NCBI RefSeq assembly: GCF_001658025.2
Contig: NZ_CP014007.2
Span: forward strand, 2,914,001-2,978,000
Length of the DNA: 64,000 nt
From: Kosakonia oryzae
Lineage (GTDB): Bacteria; Pseudomonadota; Gammaproteobacteria; Enterobacterales; Enterobacteriaceae
Reading direction: 5' to 3'
Part shown: positions 8,177-18,014 of the stretch, piece after piece
Layout: each line of letters begins with the position of its first letter
Numbering within the stretch: the first letter of the stretch is position 1
Notes under the pieces: model-generated
What the model saw: only the letters and a program-made list of their open reading frames with translations
What the model was told of the DNA's origin: nothing
The model's database searches: none
Position numbers and translations under genes: made by a program

Positions 8177-8887
8177 ATGCAACTATCCGTGCTTCATCGC
8201 GCCCTGCTGTTTATCGTCGGGATCGCCATTGTTCTGGCTCTGTTGACCTGGGGAATTGGTCTGGACACCCTCAAAACCCGCCAGGTCGATCTGCTTTATC
8301 TCGGACAGCAGCACCTGATTCTGGTCTTCAGCTCACTGTTCTTCGCCCTGCTGGTGGGCATTCCGAGCGGTATCGCGCTCAGCCGTCCTGCGGCACGCGG
8401 CGTGGCGGAATATGTGATGCAAATCTTTAATGTCGGCAACACGTTGCCGCCGCTTGCCGTTCTGGCGCTGGCAATGGTGCTGATCGGCATTGGCGATACA
8501 CCGGCGATCATTGCTCTGTTCCTCGCCTCGCTGCTGCCGATTGTGCGTAACACCTACGCCGGGCTGTGTTCGGTGCCTGCGTCGTTAATTGAAGCGGCGA
8601 ACGGCATCGGTATGACCAAATGGCAACGTTTGCGCCAGGTGGAGATCCCCAATGCCATGCCGGTGATCCTCTCCGGGGTGCGTATTGCCACCGCCATCAA
8701 CGTCGGAACGGCGCCGCTGGCGTTCCTGATTGGTGCCAGCAGCTACGGCGAGCTGATCTTTCCGGGAATCTACCTGAACGATTTTCCAACGCTGATTTTA
8801 GGCGCTGCGGCCACCGCGCTGTTCGCCCTGATCCTCGACACCCTGCTGGCGGCGCTGGGCCGCTTCCTTAGCCCGCACACGGCCTGA
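8177..8887 (+). CDS. OsmU-type ABC transporter permease 1 (OsmY of the STM1491-1494 system)
   Basis: This 236-residue binding-protein-dependent permease has the EAA-type loop [20 protein letters not shown] and about five or six membrane segments. The four-gene set permease, binding protein, permease, ATPase has the same order and location (after dmsD) as the Salmonella OsmU system, which imports glycine betaine and choline-O-sulfate. Start 8177 is preferred over 8153 because AGGGAG (8161-8166) precedes it. No symbol is given because osmY also names an unrelated E. coli periplasmic protein. Confidence 0.88.
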   Translation: MQLSVLHRALLFIVGIAIVLALLTWGIGLDTLKTRQVDLLYLGQQHLILVFSSLFFALLVGIPSGIALSRPAARGVAEYVMQIFNVGNTLPPLAVLALAMVLIGIGDTPAIIALFLASLLPIVRNTYAGLCSVPASLIEAANGIGMTKWQRLRQVEIPNAMPVILSGVRIATAINVGTAPLAFLIGASSYGELIFPGIYLNDFPTLILGAAATALFALILDTLLAALGRFLSPHTA

Positions 8888-8907
8888 TAACAACAAGAGG
8901 GAACCTG

Positions 8908-9810
8908 ATGAAACGATTGACCCGCTTGCTCGGCGCGCTTGCCGCTGCGGCCTTATTTTCCGCCAGTGCGCACGCCGCGCCGTTGATTCTGGCGACCAAA
9001 AGTTTTACCGAGCAGAACATCTTGTCGGCGATGACCGTGCAGTATCTGCAAAAACGCGGTTTCCAGGTACAGCCGCAGACCAATATCGCCACGGTGATCT
9101 CACGTAATGCGATGATCAACAAACAAATTGATATGACCTGGGAGTACACCGGCACCTCGCTGATTATCTTCAACCACATTAACCAGCGCATGTCGCCACA
9201 GGAGTCTTACGATACGGTAAAACGCCTCGACGCCAAACACGGACTGGTATGGCTGAAACCGGCCAACATGAACAACACCTACGCCTTTGCCATGCAGCGT
9301 AAACGGGCAGAAGCCGAACACATCACCACCATGTCGCAGATGGTGGCGAAAATTGAACAGATCCGTAAAACCGATCCCAGGCACAACTGGCTGCTGGGGC
9401 TGGATCTGGAGTTCGCTGGGCGTAGCGACGGTATGAAACCCCTGCAACAGGCCTATGGGATGGCGCTGGATCGCCCGCAAATTCGCCAGATGGATCCTGG
9501 TCTTGTTTATAACGCCATCCGCGATGGCTTTGTCGATGCCGGGCTGGTTTACACCACCGACGGGCGCGTAAAAGGCTTCGATCTCAAAGTGCTGGAAGAT
9601 GACAAAGGTTTCTTCCCGAGTTACGCGGTCACGCCCGTGGTACGTGAAGATACGCTGAAAGCCAATCCAGGGCTGGAAGAGGCGCTGAATACTCTTTCGG
9701 GGCTATTAAATAACGACGCCATTATGACGCTTAACGCCAAAGTGGATATTGACCACCAGACACCGCAGCAAGTCGCCCACGATTTCCTGCATGAAAAAGG
9801 GTTGTTGTAA
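8908..9810 (+). CDS. osmX: OsmX-type periplasmic solute-binding protein
   Basis: The 300-residue protein starts with a Sec signal ending SASAHA; the mature protein begins [19 protein letters not shown], typical of the ProX/OpuAC family of quaternary-amine binding proteins. It delivers glycine betaine-like compatible solutes to the two permeases. A strong AAGAGGGAA ribosome site lies 20 nt after the first permease. The assignment to OsmX rests on operon order and position as in Salmonella. Confidence 0.88.
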   Translation: MKRLTRLLGALAAAALFSASAHAAPLILATKSFTEQNILSAMTVQYLQKRGFQVQPQTNIATVISRNAMINKQIDMTWEYTGTSLIIFNHINQRMSPQESYDTVKRLDAKHGLVWLKPANMNNTYAFAMQRKRAEAEHITTMSQMVAKIEQIRKTDPRHNWLLGLDLEFAGRSDGMKPLQQAYGMALDRPQIRQMDPGLVYNAIRDGFVDAGLVYTTDGRVKGFDLKVLEDDKGFFPSYAVTPVVREDTLKANPGLEEALNTLSGLLNNDAIMTLNAKVDIDHQTPQQVAHDFLHEKGLL

Positions 9811-9819
9811 GGAGAGCCT

Positions 9820-10467
9820 ATGGAGACGATTCATTACATGATGGACAACGCGGGCTATCTGGCGAGCCTTACCTTCCAGCATTTGTGGCTGGTACTGCTG
9901 GCCGTTGGCCTGGCGATTATCATCGGCGTTCCGCTTGGCATTCTGATTGTGCGCCATAAGTGGCTGGCGACGCCGGTTCTCGGGTTGGCAACGCTGGTGC
10001 TGACCATTCCGTCAATTGCTCTGTTCGGGCTGATGATCCCGCTGTTTTCGCTGATCGGTCAGGGGATTGGCGCCCTGCCTGCCATTACCGCCGTTTTTCT
10101 CTATTCACTGTTGCCGATTGTGCGTAATACCCACACGGCGCTGGACAGCCTGCCGCCGGGGCTGCGCGAAGCCGGACGCGGCATCGGCATGACCTTCTGG
10201 CAACGCCTGCGCTGGGTCGAAATTCCGATGGCACTGCCGGTGATTTTCGGTGGTATCCGTACGGCAGTGGTGATGAATATCGGCGTGATGGCCATTGCCG
10301 CCGTTATTGGCGCAGGCGGCCTGGGATTGCTGTTGCTGAACGGCATTGGCAGCAGCGACATTCGTATGTTAATTGCCGGGGCGCTGATGATTTGCGTGCT
10401 CGCGATTGTGCTCGACTGGTTATTGCACCGCTTACAAATTGTGCTGACGCCGAAGGGGATTCGCTAA
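9820..10467 (+). CDS. osmW: OsmW-type ABC permease 2
   Basis: This 215-residue inner-membrane permease is homologous to the first permease gene of the operon. The EAA-type loop is REAGRGIGMTFWQRLRWVEIP, and the protein ends in a conserved AGALMICVLAIVLDWLLHRL segment. It begins 9 nt after osmX with AAGGAGAG as ribosome site. Its stop TAA overlaps the next start as TAATG, so translation of the ATPase is probably coupled. Confidence 0.88.
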   Translation: METIHYMMDNAGYLASLTFQHLWLVLLAVGLAIIIGVPLGILIVRHKWLATPVLGLATLVLTIPSIALFGLMIPLFSLIGQGIGALPAITAVFLYSLLPIVRNTHTALDSLPPGLREAGRGIGMTFWQRLRWVEIPMALPVIFGGIRTAVVMNIGVMAIAAVIGAGGLGLLLLNGIGSSDIRMLIAGALMICVLAIVLDWLLHRLQIVLTPKGIR

Positions 10468-11612
10468 TGATTAAACTGGAAAATCTGACCAAACAATTTA
10501 CGCAGAAAAACGGCCAGACAGTGAAGGCTGTCGATAACGTCAATCTGACTGTACCGGAAGGTGAAATGTGCGTACTGCTCGGCCCTTCCGGCTGCGGTAA
10601 AACCACCACGCTAAAGATGATCAACCGCCTGATTGCACCGAGCAGCGGCTCGATTTTCATCAATGGTGAAGACACCAGCGCCATGGATACCGTCACCCTG
10701 CGGCGCAATATTGGTTACGTAATTCAGCAGATTGGTCTGTTTCCCAATATGACCATCGAAGAGAACATCACCGTGGTGCCGCGCATGCTGGGCTGGGATA
10801 AAGCGCGCTGTAAAAGCCGTGCTGAAGAGTTGATGGAGATGGTGGCGCTGGATGCGAAAAAATTCCTTCATCGCTACCCGCGCGAAATGTCCGGCGGCCA
10901 GCAGCAGCGTATTGGCGTGATCCGCGCACTGGCGGCCGATCCGCCGGTACTGCTGATGGATGAGCCTTTCGGCGCGGTCGACCCTATCAACCGTGAAGTG
11001 ATCCAGAACCAGTTCCTTGAGATGCAGCGCAAGTTGAAAAAAACCGTCATGCTGGTCAGCCACGATATCGATGAAGCGCTGAAACTCGGCGATCGTATTG
11101 CCGTGTTCCGCCAGGGACGCATCGTACAGTGCGCCAGCCCGGATGAGCTGCTGGCCAAACCGGCCAATGAATTTGTCGGTTCGTTTGTCGGCCAGGATCG
11201 CACGCTGAAGCGGCTGCTGCTGGTTTCCGCAGGCGACGTCACCGATCAACAGCCGACGATCACAGTGCGGGAATCGACTCCGGCGACGGAAGCCTTTGCC
11301 ACTATGGATGACAACGATATTCGCGCCATTACCGTCGTGGATTCGGCGGGTAAACCGCTGGGCTTTGTTAAACGTCGCGAAGCACGAAACGCGCCAGGCA
11401 GTTGTTCCGATTTGCTACATCCGTTCCGCATTACCGGGAAAGCGGAGGATAACCTGCGCGTGGTGCTGTCACGGCTGTACGAAAGCAACACCAGCTGGAT
11501 GCCGATTGTCGATGAGGATGGTCGTTATAATGGTGAAATTTCGCAGGACTATATTGCAGAGTATTTAAGTTCGGGCAGAACGCGCCGGGTACTGAATATT
11601 CATGATGCGTAA
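10467..11612 (+). CDS. osmV: OsmV-type ABC ATPase with CBS domains
   Basis: The 381-residue ATPase has Walker A GPSGCGKTT, the signature MSGGQQQR, and Walker B VLLMDEPFGAVD. A CBS-domain pair follows at about residues 255-375, as in ProV/OpuA-type ATPases, where it senses ionic strength. The start at 10467 overlaps the osmW stop; an upstream ATG at 10392 lies inside osmW and is rejected. The operon ends at a strong bidirectional terminator. Confidence 0.9.
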   Translation: MIKLENLTKQFTQKNGQTVKAVDNVNLTVPEGEMCVLLGPSGCGKTTTLKMINRLIAPSSGSIFINGEDTSAMDTVTLRRNIGYVIQQIGLFPNMTIEENITVVPRMLGWDKARCKSRAEELMEMVALDAKKFLHRYPREMSGGQQQRIGVIRALAADPPVLLMDEPFGAVDPINREVIQNQFLEMQRKLKKTVMLVSHDIDEALKLGDRIAVFRQGRIVQCASPDELLAKPANEFVGSFVGQDRTLKRLLLVSAGDVTDQQPTITVRESTPATEAFATMDDNDIRAITVVDSAGKPLGFVKRREARNAPGSCSDLLHPFRITGKAEDNLRVVLSRLYESNTSWMPIVDEDGRYNGEISQDYIAEYLSSGRTRRVLNIHDA

Positions 11613-11613
11613 C

Positions 11614-11641
11614 AAAAGCCCCTCCGATGAGGGGCTTTTTT
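11614..11641. terminator. Bidirectional terminator between osmV and ynfK
   Basis: AAAAGCCCCTC and GAGGGGCTTTTTT form a GC-rich hairpin flanked by A and T runs. It can end both the plus-strand osm operon and the minus-strand ynfK transcript. Confidence 0.9.
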
Positions 11642-12336
11642 CAGGCGAGGATGCGGTCGGCAACTAACATGCCGGTCGCCATCTGCAAATTGATGTATTG
11701 CGCCAGATCGCGCTGCTCGGCGCGCGGCAGATAAGGTAACTCACCCACCAGCGGTGCAGGCAGTTTTTTGCTCAGCACATTGATAATTTCAGCGTAATGC
11801 GCCAGCCCCGGGTTGATACGGTTCGCCACCCAGCCAATCAGCGGCAGGCCATCGCTGGCAATCGCCTGCGCGGTCAGCAAAGCGTGGTTAATGCAGCCTT
11901 CCTGAATACCCACCACCATCACCACCGCCATCTGCTCCTGCACCACCCACTCGGAGAGCGGGCGCAAATCATTCATCAGGCTGCGCCAGCCGCCGGTTCC
12001 CTCGACCACCACATGATCGACCTTTTCGCACAGGTTGAGCAGTCCGTTGGAAAGCAGGCTGTAATTGATGGGGCAACTATGCGCAACGCTACTTTCCTCT
12101 TCGCTCAGGGCAATCGGGTTTATCGCCTGATAAGGTAAATCCAGCGAGGAAACGCTTTGCAGTACCAGCGCGTCTTTGTTGCGCAATCCTTCCGGCGTCT
12201 CTTTGCTTCCTTTAGCAACAGGTTTGTAACCTGCCACTGTTTTGCCGCTGGCAGCCAGCGCCTGGAGAAGCGCGCGGGATGCCACTGTCTTCCCGACAGA
12301 AGTGTCTGTACCCGTTACAAAGAAACGCTTAAGCAT
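11641..12336 (-). CDS. ynfK: YnfK, dethiobiotin synthetase paralogue (BioD2)
   Basis: The 231-residue ATP-dependent enzyme starts MLKRFFVTGTDTSVGKT, the P-loop of BioD. Sequence closely follows E. coli YnfK, including ALSEEESSVAHSCPIN and VVVEGTGGWRSLMND. BioD forms the ureido ring of dethiobiotin; YnfK is its paralogue and its role next to bioD is not settled. The ATG at 12336 is chosen; a GTG at 12348 would add four residues. Its C-terminus overlaps the terminator shared with osmV. Confidence 0.92.
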   Translation of the reverse strand: MLKRFFVTGTDTSVGKTVASRALLQALAASGKTVAGYKPVAKGSKETPEGLRNKDALVLQSVSSLDLPYQAINPIALSEEESSVAHSCPINYSLLSNGLLNLCEKVDHVVVEGTGGWRSLMNDLRPLSEWVVQEQMAVVMVVGIQEGCINHALLTAQAIASDGLPLIGWVANRINPGLAHYAEIINVLSKKLPAPLVGELPYLPRAEQRDLAQYINLQMATGMLVADRILA

Positions 12337-12461
12337 CTCGATTTCCACCGTTGTTCTACGAAAATATAAACCAGGAGAATAATTCAGTGGAGAAAGTCTA
12401 AGATAAGTATCACCGACCCAGCTTGAGGTAGCGCAATTTTTGCGGCGACAGTGTAAAAATG

Positions 12462-13682
12462 TTATCCCTGCAACAAACGGATAAGCAAAGATCCGTTATA
12501 CATCGCGTCTTTTACCAGCGCAGCACCGGCCATTGTGCCCTGATTGGTGAACTGGGTGCTCTCAACGGAAATATGCTGGCTGTATGCCGGTAACGCCTGC
12601 TGGCGGATGCAATCGGCAATAGCGGGAAAGAGAATGTCTGCCGCTTTGCTCAGCGGCGAGCCAATGAGTATTTTTTGCGGGTTGAACAAATTCACCATAA
12701 TGGCGAGGATACGGCCAATATTGGCGCCGACGCCGTTGATGATATCTTTCGCCAGCAGATCGCCCTGCTGTGCCGCCTGGCATAACCACTCCACCGTTAA
12801 CGGCTTCTGATGCAGCATCGAGCTCATCGACTGGCTCATACGTAACTGCGCCAGTTCCAGCACGCTTTCAACGCTGGCAATGGTTTCAAGGCAGCCATTG
12901 TTGCCGCAATAGCAGCGCTTACCGTAAGGGTCCACCTGCGTGTGTCCAATCTCCACCAGGCTACTGCTGCCCGCGTGCAGCAAGCGTCCGTCAGTGATCA
13001 CCCCGGCGCCAACGTTGTGGTCGATCACCACCTGAATCACATCCCGCGCGCCGCGTGAAGCGCCGAATAGCGCTTCGGCCATGGTCCAAGCGCTGATGTC
13101 ATGCTGCACGTAAACCGGCACGCCGGTATGCTTCTCCAGCGTTTCACCCAGCGGCATATCTTTCACTTCGGTGTAAAACGGCATGCGGTGAACGATACCA
13201 TTCTCAGTATCAATGATTCCCGGCAGCGTGATGGCAATTGAGGTCAGGCGCTCCAGCCGGTTCTGGTGGCGGGTAAAAAAGCTGTCGATAAGGTGAATAA
13301 TGCGCTCCAGCAGCGACATCTCATCGACCAGCGGCAGTTCAAGCCGGTCTTCCACCACCAGCTTGCTGCTGAGATCGCGCAGCGAGAGAAAGATTTCACC
13401 GCGGCTAATACGCAGCGAGAGATAGTGCCAGGCTTCGGTTTCTACCACCAGACCGACCGCCGGACGCCCGCGGCTACCCGGCTCCTGGATCTCCGTCTCC
13501 TGCACCAGATGCGCTTCCAGCATTTCACGCACAATTTTGGTAATGCTCGCCGGCGCGAGCTGCGCCAGACGCGATAAATCGATGCGCGAAACCGGGCCAA
13601 GCTGATCAATAAGGCGATAAACCGCCCCTGCGTTGGTCTGCTTAATCTGATCAATATGCCCAGGCTGACTATCAGCAACCAC
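12462..13682 (-). CDS. mlc: Mlc (DgsA), glucose-responsive ROK-family repressor
   Basis: This 406-residue transcription repressor controls PTS genes such as ptsG and manXYZ in E. coli and is inactivated by binding to dephosphorylated EIICB-Glc. A winged-helix region (QTNAGAVYRLIDQLGPVSRI) is followed by a ROK domain with the zinc site GHTQVDPYGKRCYCGNNGC. The start is GTG at 13682: AAGGGAG precedes it and the length then equals E. coli Mlc, which also uses GTG. An ATG at 13742 would add 20 unrelated residues. Confidence 0.96.
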   Translation of the reverse strand: MVADSQPGHIDQIKQTNAGAVYRLIDQLGPVSRIDLSRLAQLAPASITKIVREMLEAHLVQETEIQEPGSRGRPAVGLVVETEAWHYLSLRISRGEIFLSLRDLSSKLVVEDRLELPLVDEMSLLERIIHLIDSFFTRHQNRLERLTSIAITLPGIIDTENGIVHRMPFYTEVKDMPLGETLEKHTGVPVYVQHDISAWTMAEALFGASRGARDVIQVVIDHNVGAGVITDGRLLHAGSSSLVEIGHTQVDPYGKRCYCGNNGCLETIASVESVLELAQLRMSQSMSSMLHQKPLTVEWLCQAAQQGDLLAKDIINGVGANIGRILAIMVNLFNPQKILIGSPLSKAADILFPAIADCIRQQALPAYSQHISVESTQFTNQGTMAGAALVKDAMYNGSLLIRLLQG

Positions 13683-13811
13683 CTCTGACTCCCTTATTTT
13701 CGCGCTTCGAAATAAACGTTTTGCTATGGTGAAGCACTTCAATAGTTGCCGTCAAATTTTTACCCAGGCTTGTGAGTTACAGCACATTTTGCAAGGACTT
13801 ATGTGTAAAAA

Positions 13812-14708
13812 TCAGCCGATTGCGGCACGCAGGAGTAGCTGTTTGAAACGCGCAGCTGCTGTCCCCTGTTCATGATGTTTTGCCCACACCAGCCACATTT
13901 CGGAAACCGCATCCGCTTCAATAATCGGCACCCAGCACATTTCATTGAGCTGCACCCGGTGAAACGACGCCGGGAGGATCGAGACGCCCAGCCCGGCCGC
14001 CACCAGGCCGATAATCGTCATCGCTTCGCCCACTTCCTGGGTTATGGTGGGGATTAACTGATAGCGCCGCATCAGCCCGAGGATCTCGTCGTACAGACCG
14101 GTGCCGACGTGCGGATCGAAAAAGACAAACGGCTCCTGCGCCAGTTCCTTCAGCGACACCGCCTTGCGCGCCGCCAGCGGGTGGTCACGGTGGATCATCG
14201 CCAGCAGCGGTTCACGCAAAATCACCTCCCATGCCAGCGTTTCAGGTAGCGGCGTATTACGCATCAGCCCCAGATCCAGCGAGCCTTCATTCAGGGGAGA
14301 AATTTGTTCGCGGGTGTTGATCTCCCGCGTCTGAATATGCACATCCGGGTAGCGCTGGCGAAACGATGAGAGCGTATCGGAAACCGCCTTAATAAACGGC
14401 GCCGACGAGGTGAAGCCGATGCGCAATTCACCGGTTTCCCCTTGATGCAGCCGGGCGGCACGAGCGGCGGCCTCATCGACCAGGCTTAAAATCTGCCGAC
14501 TGTCGGCAAGAAACTGTTTGCCAGCAGGCGTCAGCGCGACGCTGCGGTTGGTACGTGCCAGAAGACGCGCGCCGACCTGCTGTTCGAGCAACTGGATCTG
14601 CTGGCTCAAAGGCGGTTGGGAGATATTAAGCCGCGCCGCAGCGTGGCCAAAATGTAACTCCTCGGCAACGGCGATAAAGTAACGCAGATGACGCAGTTCG
14701 ATATTCAT
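13812..14708 (-). CDS. ynfL: YnfL, LysR-type regulator
   Basis: The 298-residue LysR regulator opens MNIELRHLRYFIAVAEELHF, the standard helix-turn-helix start, with RLNISQPPLSQQIQLLEQQVG as recognition region. The effector domain follows from about residue 90. It is divergent from the MFS transporter ynfM with a 119-nt gap, the usual arrangement for a LysR protein controlling its neighbour. The inducer is unknown. Confidence 0.93.
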   Translation of the reverse strand: MNIELRHLRYFIAVAEELHFGHAAARLNISQPPLSQQIQLLEQQVGARLLARTNRSVALTPAGKQFLADSRQILSLVDEAAARAARLHQGETGELRIGFTSSAPFIKAVSDTLSSFRQRYPDVHIQTREINTREQISPLNEGSLDLGLMRNTPLPETLAWEVILREPLLAMIHRDHPLAARKAVSLKELAQEPFVFFDPHVGTGLYDEILGLMRRYQLIPTITQEVGEAMTIIGLVAAGLGVSILPASFHRVQLNEMCWVPIIEADAVSEMWLVWAKHHEQGTAAARFKQLLLRAAIG

Positions 14709-14827
14709 ATTTTAAAAGTATTATTTGAGATTATTAATATATTAGACAGAATATTACGCCTTTCATACCCTTATGTCTGTGGTAAGCCCGTCGCCAGAAT
14801 CACGGGTATGAAATGTAAGGATCTCTA

Positions 14828-16078
14828 GTGAGTCGTACAACAACCGTTGACACCGAACCGGCAAGTGTTGTCAACGAAATTCCTGTCGCGTTGCCGGGAC
14901 AATTTATTAAACGTGGTACTCCCCAATTCATGCGCGTCACGCTGGCGCTCTTCTCCGCCGGACTGGCAACCTTTGCCCTGCTCTATTGCGTGCAGCCGAT
15001 TTTGCCGGTGTTGTCCCATGAATTTGGCGTCTCTCCAGCCAGCAGCAGTATTTCACTGTCGATTTCCACCGCCATGCTGGCGATTGGCCTGCTGTTTACC
15101 GGCCCGCTTTCGGACGCCATCGGGCGCAAAAAAGTGATGGTTACCGCCTTGCTGCTCGCTTCCTGCTGTACCCTGTTGTCAACGATGATGACAAGCTGGC
15201 ACGGTATTCTGGTAATGCGCGCGCTGGTCGGTCTGTCGCTGAGCGGCGTGGCGGCAGTCGGGATGACCTATTTAAGCGAGGAGATCCATCCGAGCTTTGT
15301 CGCCTTCTCAATGGGGCTGTACATTAGCGGCAACTCGATTGGCGGCATGAGCGGCCGTCTGCTTAGCGGTGTGTTTACCGACTTCTTTAACTGGCGAATC
15401 GCAGTCGCGGGGATTGGCTGCTGTGCGCTGGCATCGGCGCTGATGTTCTGGAAAATCCTGCCGGAATCGCGCCATTTTCACCCCACTCCGCTGCGCCCGA
15501 AAACCTTGCTGATCAACCTCCGTCTGCACTTTCGCGATAAAGGGCTGCCGATGCTGTTCCTGGAAGGCTTTTTGCTGATGGGATCGTTCGTTACGCTGTT
15601 TAACTACATCGGTTACCGCCTGATGCTGTCGCCGTGGTCGCTGAGCCAGGCGGTCGTCGGCCTGCTGTCAGTGGCCTATTTGACCGGCACCTGGAGCTCG
15701 CCGCGCGCGGGGGCGATGACCAGCAAATATGGGCGCGGACCGGTGATGATCGGCTCCTCTGTCATCATGCTGTTCGGGCTGCTGCTGACCCTTTTCTCTT
15801 CGCTGTGGCTGATTTTTCCGGGCATGCTGTTATTTACCGCCGGTTTCTTTGCCGCGCACTCCGTCGCCAGCAGTTGGATCGGTCCGCGCGCGCGGCGCGC
15901 TAAAGGCCAGGCCTCGTCGCTCTATTTATTCAGCTACTATCTGGGTTCCAGCGTGGCCGGGACGCTGGGCGGTTTTTTCTGGCACAGCTATGGCTGGAAT
16001 GGCGTCGGCGGCTTTATTACGTTGATGCTGCTGATTGCCATTCTGGTGGGCATCAGGCTCCACTCCCGTTTGCGTTAA
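14828..16078 (+). CDS. ynfM: YnfM, major facilitator superfamily exporter
   Basis: This 416-residue inner-membrane transporter shows twelve hydrophobic segments and the MFS signature GPLSDAIGRKK after helix 2. It is a close relative of E. coli YnfM, assigned to arabinose-type efflux exporters; the natural substrate is not known. Translation starts at GTG 14828, with AAGGA six nucleotides upstream and the same MSRTTTVD N-terminus as E. coli. It is probably controlled by the divergent ynfL. Confidence 0.93.
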   Translation: MSRTTTVDTEPASVVNEIPVALPGQFIKRGTPQFMRVTLALFSAGLATFALLYCVQPILPVLSHEFGVSPASSSISLSISTAMLAIGLLFTGPLSDAIGRKKVMVTALLLASCCTLLSTMMTSWHGILVMRALVGLSLSGVAAVGMTYLSEEIHPSFVAFSMGLYISGNSIGGMSGRLLSGVFTDFFNWRIAVAGIGCCALASALMFWKILPESRHFHPTPLRPKTLLINLRLHFRDKGLPMLFLEGFLLMGSFVTLFNYIGYRLMLSPWSLSQAVVGLLSVAYLTGTWSSPRAGAMTSKYGRGPVMIGSSVIMLFGLLLTLFSSLWLIFPGMLLFTAGFFAAHSVASSWIGPRARRAKGQASSLYLFSYYLGSSVAGTLGGFFWHSYGWNGVGGFITLMLLIAILVGIRLHSRLR

Positions 16079-16091
16079 TGCAACGACGAAA

Positions 16092-16122
16092 GAAGAGCCT
16101 CGCATATGCGGGGCTTTTTTTT
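16092..16122 (+). terminator. Intrinsic terminator of ynfM
   Basis: AGAGCCTCGCATATGCGGGGCT forms a hairpin followed by eight T residues. Confidence 0.9.
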
Positions 16123-16140
16123 GCTCCGTGCGGATGTGCG

Positions 16141-16242
16141 TTAAAAAAGGCTAAAAATCGAGGTTGCGCCAACCAGTTCACGCACGGCATCCAGCGCCAT
16201 CAGAGCAAAAATGATCCAGATAAAAGGATTTATGGTTGTCAC
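16141..16242 (-). CDS. Possible 33-residue small membrane protein
   Basis: A minus-strand ORF begins at GTG (16242) and reads MTTINPFIWIIFALMALDAV, continuing RELVGATSIFSLF to TAA at 16141. It has one clear hydrophobic helix (residues 6-17) followed by an amphipathic tail, as in many enterobacterial small membrane proteins. Ribosome-site support is weak (AGAAGAG about 12 nt upstream). It lies in an otherwise empty gap between ynfM and the carboxypeptidase gene. I do not recognise it. Confidence 0.4.
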   Translation of the reverse strand: MTTINPFIWIIFALMALDAVRELVGATSIFSLF

Positions 16243-16365
16243 TCTGTTGTCTCTTCTGTGGGTGTAAAAACCTTATACTTCTATTATGGTACAAACTGGC
16301 AAAATGAAAGCCGGACTACTGTTTCAGGTAGTTAGAGAAAAAACGCTAACGAAAACCGAGGCATT

Positions 16366-17850
16366 ATGGACAAGCAGAACTACCAGCAACTCACCCGCAC
16401 TTTCCAGCGCCTGTCGCGCTTCTCCCACCTCTCCGCCATCGCCAGTTGGGATATGTTCACCATGATGCCGCCAGGCGGCAGCGCCGCACGCGGCGAAGCG
16501 CTGGCTGAACTCAGCGTACTGCAACACCAGATTCTGACGGATAAGCGTGTCGGCCAGTGGATACAGGCGGCAAAGCAGGAGACGCTGGACGATATTGAAC
16601 AGGCAAACCTGCGTGAAATGACGCGTCACTACCAGCAGGCAGCGCTGCTCCCGGAAGCGCTGGTCGAAGCACAGTCGCTGGCAGGCAGCAAATGCGAGCA
16701 CGCCTGGCGCACGCAGCGTCCGGCGAATGACTGGGCAGGTTTCAGCGCCAACCTGAAAGAGGTGGTCAAGCTTGCCCGCGAAGAGGCCCGCCTACGCGCG
16801 GCGGCCAAAGGGTGTTCACCGTATGATGCGCTGCTCGACAAATTTGAACCGGACATGACCAGCGCCCGCCTGGATGAGCTGTTTGGCGAGGTGAAAAGCT
16901 GGCTGCCGGATCTGCTGAATCGCGCGGTGGCGAAACAGGCGCAGCAGACGCTGATTGCGCCACAGGGGCCGTTCCCGCAGGCGGTGCAGCGCGAGCTGGG
17001 ATTGCAGGCAATGCAGGAACTGGGCTTCGATTTCAACGGCGGGCGTCTTGATGTCAGCGCACATCCCTTCTGCGGCGGCGTACCGGAAGATGTGCGCATT
17101 ACCACGCGCTACGACGAAAATGAGCTACTGAGTGCGCTGTTCGGCGTGGTGCATGAAACCGGTCACGCCCGCTACGAGCAAAACCTGCCGCGCGCCTGGG
17201 CCGGTCAGCCGATCGCGCTGGCGCGATCCACGGCGATTCATGAATCGCAAAGTCTGTTCTTTGAAATGCAACTTGGGCGCAGCGACGCGTTCCTGCGCCG
17301 CCTGCAACCGGCGATTGTCGAGCGCTTTGGTATGCAACCGGCCTTTGAAGAGGGTAATTTTATTGCCTGGAATCAGCGGGTAAAACCGGGCTATATCCGC
17401 GTTGAGGCCGATGAAGTCAGCTATCCGGCGCACGTGATCCTGCGTTACGAAATCGAACGCGCACTGATCGACGGCGATATTGAAGTGGAAGATATTCCGG
17501 CGCTGTGGAATGAAAAAATGCAGGCCTGGCTGGGGCTTTCTACCGAAGGCAATTACCGCAATGGCTGCATGCAGGACATTCACTGGACCGACGGCGGATT
17601 CGGTTACTTCCCCTCCTACACGCTGGGTGCCATGTACGCCGCGCAGCTCTTCCATGCGGCACGCGTGGCTCTGCCAGCGCTTGATGAAGCCATTGCGCAA
17701 GGTGATTTTAGCGCCCTGTTCGACTGGCTGCGGCAGAATATCTGGCAGCACGGTAGCCGCTTCAGCACCTCGCAACTCATTGAAAATGCAACAGGTGAAG
17801 CGTTGAACGCCGATTATTTCCGCCAGCATTTGATCCGCCGTTATCTCTGA
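16366..17850 (+). CDS. Metallocarboxypeptidase, family M32 (Taq-like)
   Basis: The 494-residue cytosolic enzyme has the M32 zinc-binding motif HETGH near residue 262 (GVVHETGHARYEQ) and the downstream IHESQSLFFE that supplies the third zinc ligand. Other family signatures are SWDMFTMMPPGG at the N-terminus, DVRITTRYDE and YFPSYTLGAMYAAQ. M32 enzymes remove C-terminal residues with broad specificity. Full length for the family. CGAGG precedes the ATG. E. coli K-12 lacks this gene at the locus between ynfM and asr. Confidence 0.92.
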   Translation: MDKQNYQQLTRTFQRLSRFSHLSAIASWDMFTMMPPGGSAARGEALAELSVLQHQILTDKRVGQWIQAAKQETLDDIEQANLREMTRHYQQAALLPEALVEAQSLAGSKCEHAWRTQRPANDWAGFSANLKEVVKLAREEARLRAAAKGCSPYDALLDKFEPDMTSARLDELFGEVKSWLPDLLNRAVAKQAQQTLIAPQGPFPQAVQRELGLQAMQELGFDFNGGRLDVSAHPFCGGVPEDVRITTRYDENELLSALFGVVHETGHARYEQNLPRAWAGQPIALARSTAIHESQSLFFEMQLGRSDAFLRRLQPAIVERFGMQPAFEEGNFIAWNQRVKPGYIRVEADEVSYPAHVILRYEIERALIDGDIEVEDIPALWNEKMQAWLGLSTEGNYRNGCMQDIHWTDGGFGYFPSYTLGAMYAAQLFHAARVALPALDEAIAQGDFSALFDWLRQNIWQHGSRFSTSQLIENATGEALNADYFRQHLIRRYL

Positions 17851-17896
17851 TGGCGTCGCGCCGGAACCCCCGTTTCGGCGCGGTACATCACCTTTG

Positions 17897-17910
17897 TACA
17901 TTCCGTTACA
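17897..17910 (+). promoter_or_regulatory. Probable RstA box upstream of asr
   Basis: TACATTCCGTTACA matches the RstA consensus TACATNTNGTTACA at all but one specified position. It lies about 105 nt upstream of the asr start. In E. coli RstA activates asr at low pH; rstAB are encoded at 58.1-60.1 kb in this window. Confidence 0.7.
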
Positions 17911-18014
17911 CGCCGATACCAATCACTCACGGAAACCTCGCATTTACAGGGATATAGTTCTTTCAACGGCCCCGCAGTGGGGTTGAATGATGAAACCAAT
18001 TCGAGGATATCGGA

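Noticed and set aside
10304-11249. Minus-strand ORFs antisense to osmW/osmV
   Set aside because: Shadows of the ABC permease and ATPase genes, without independent support.
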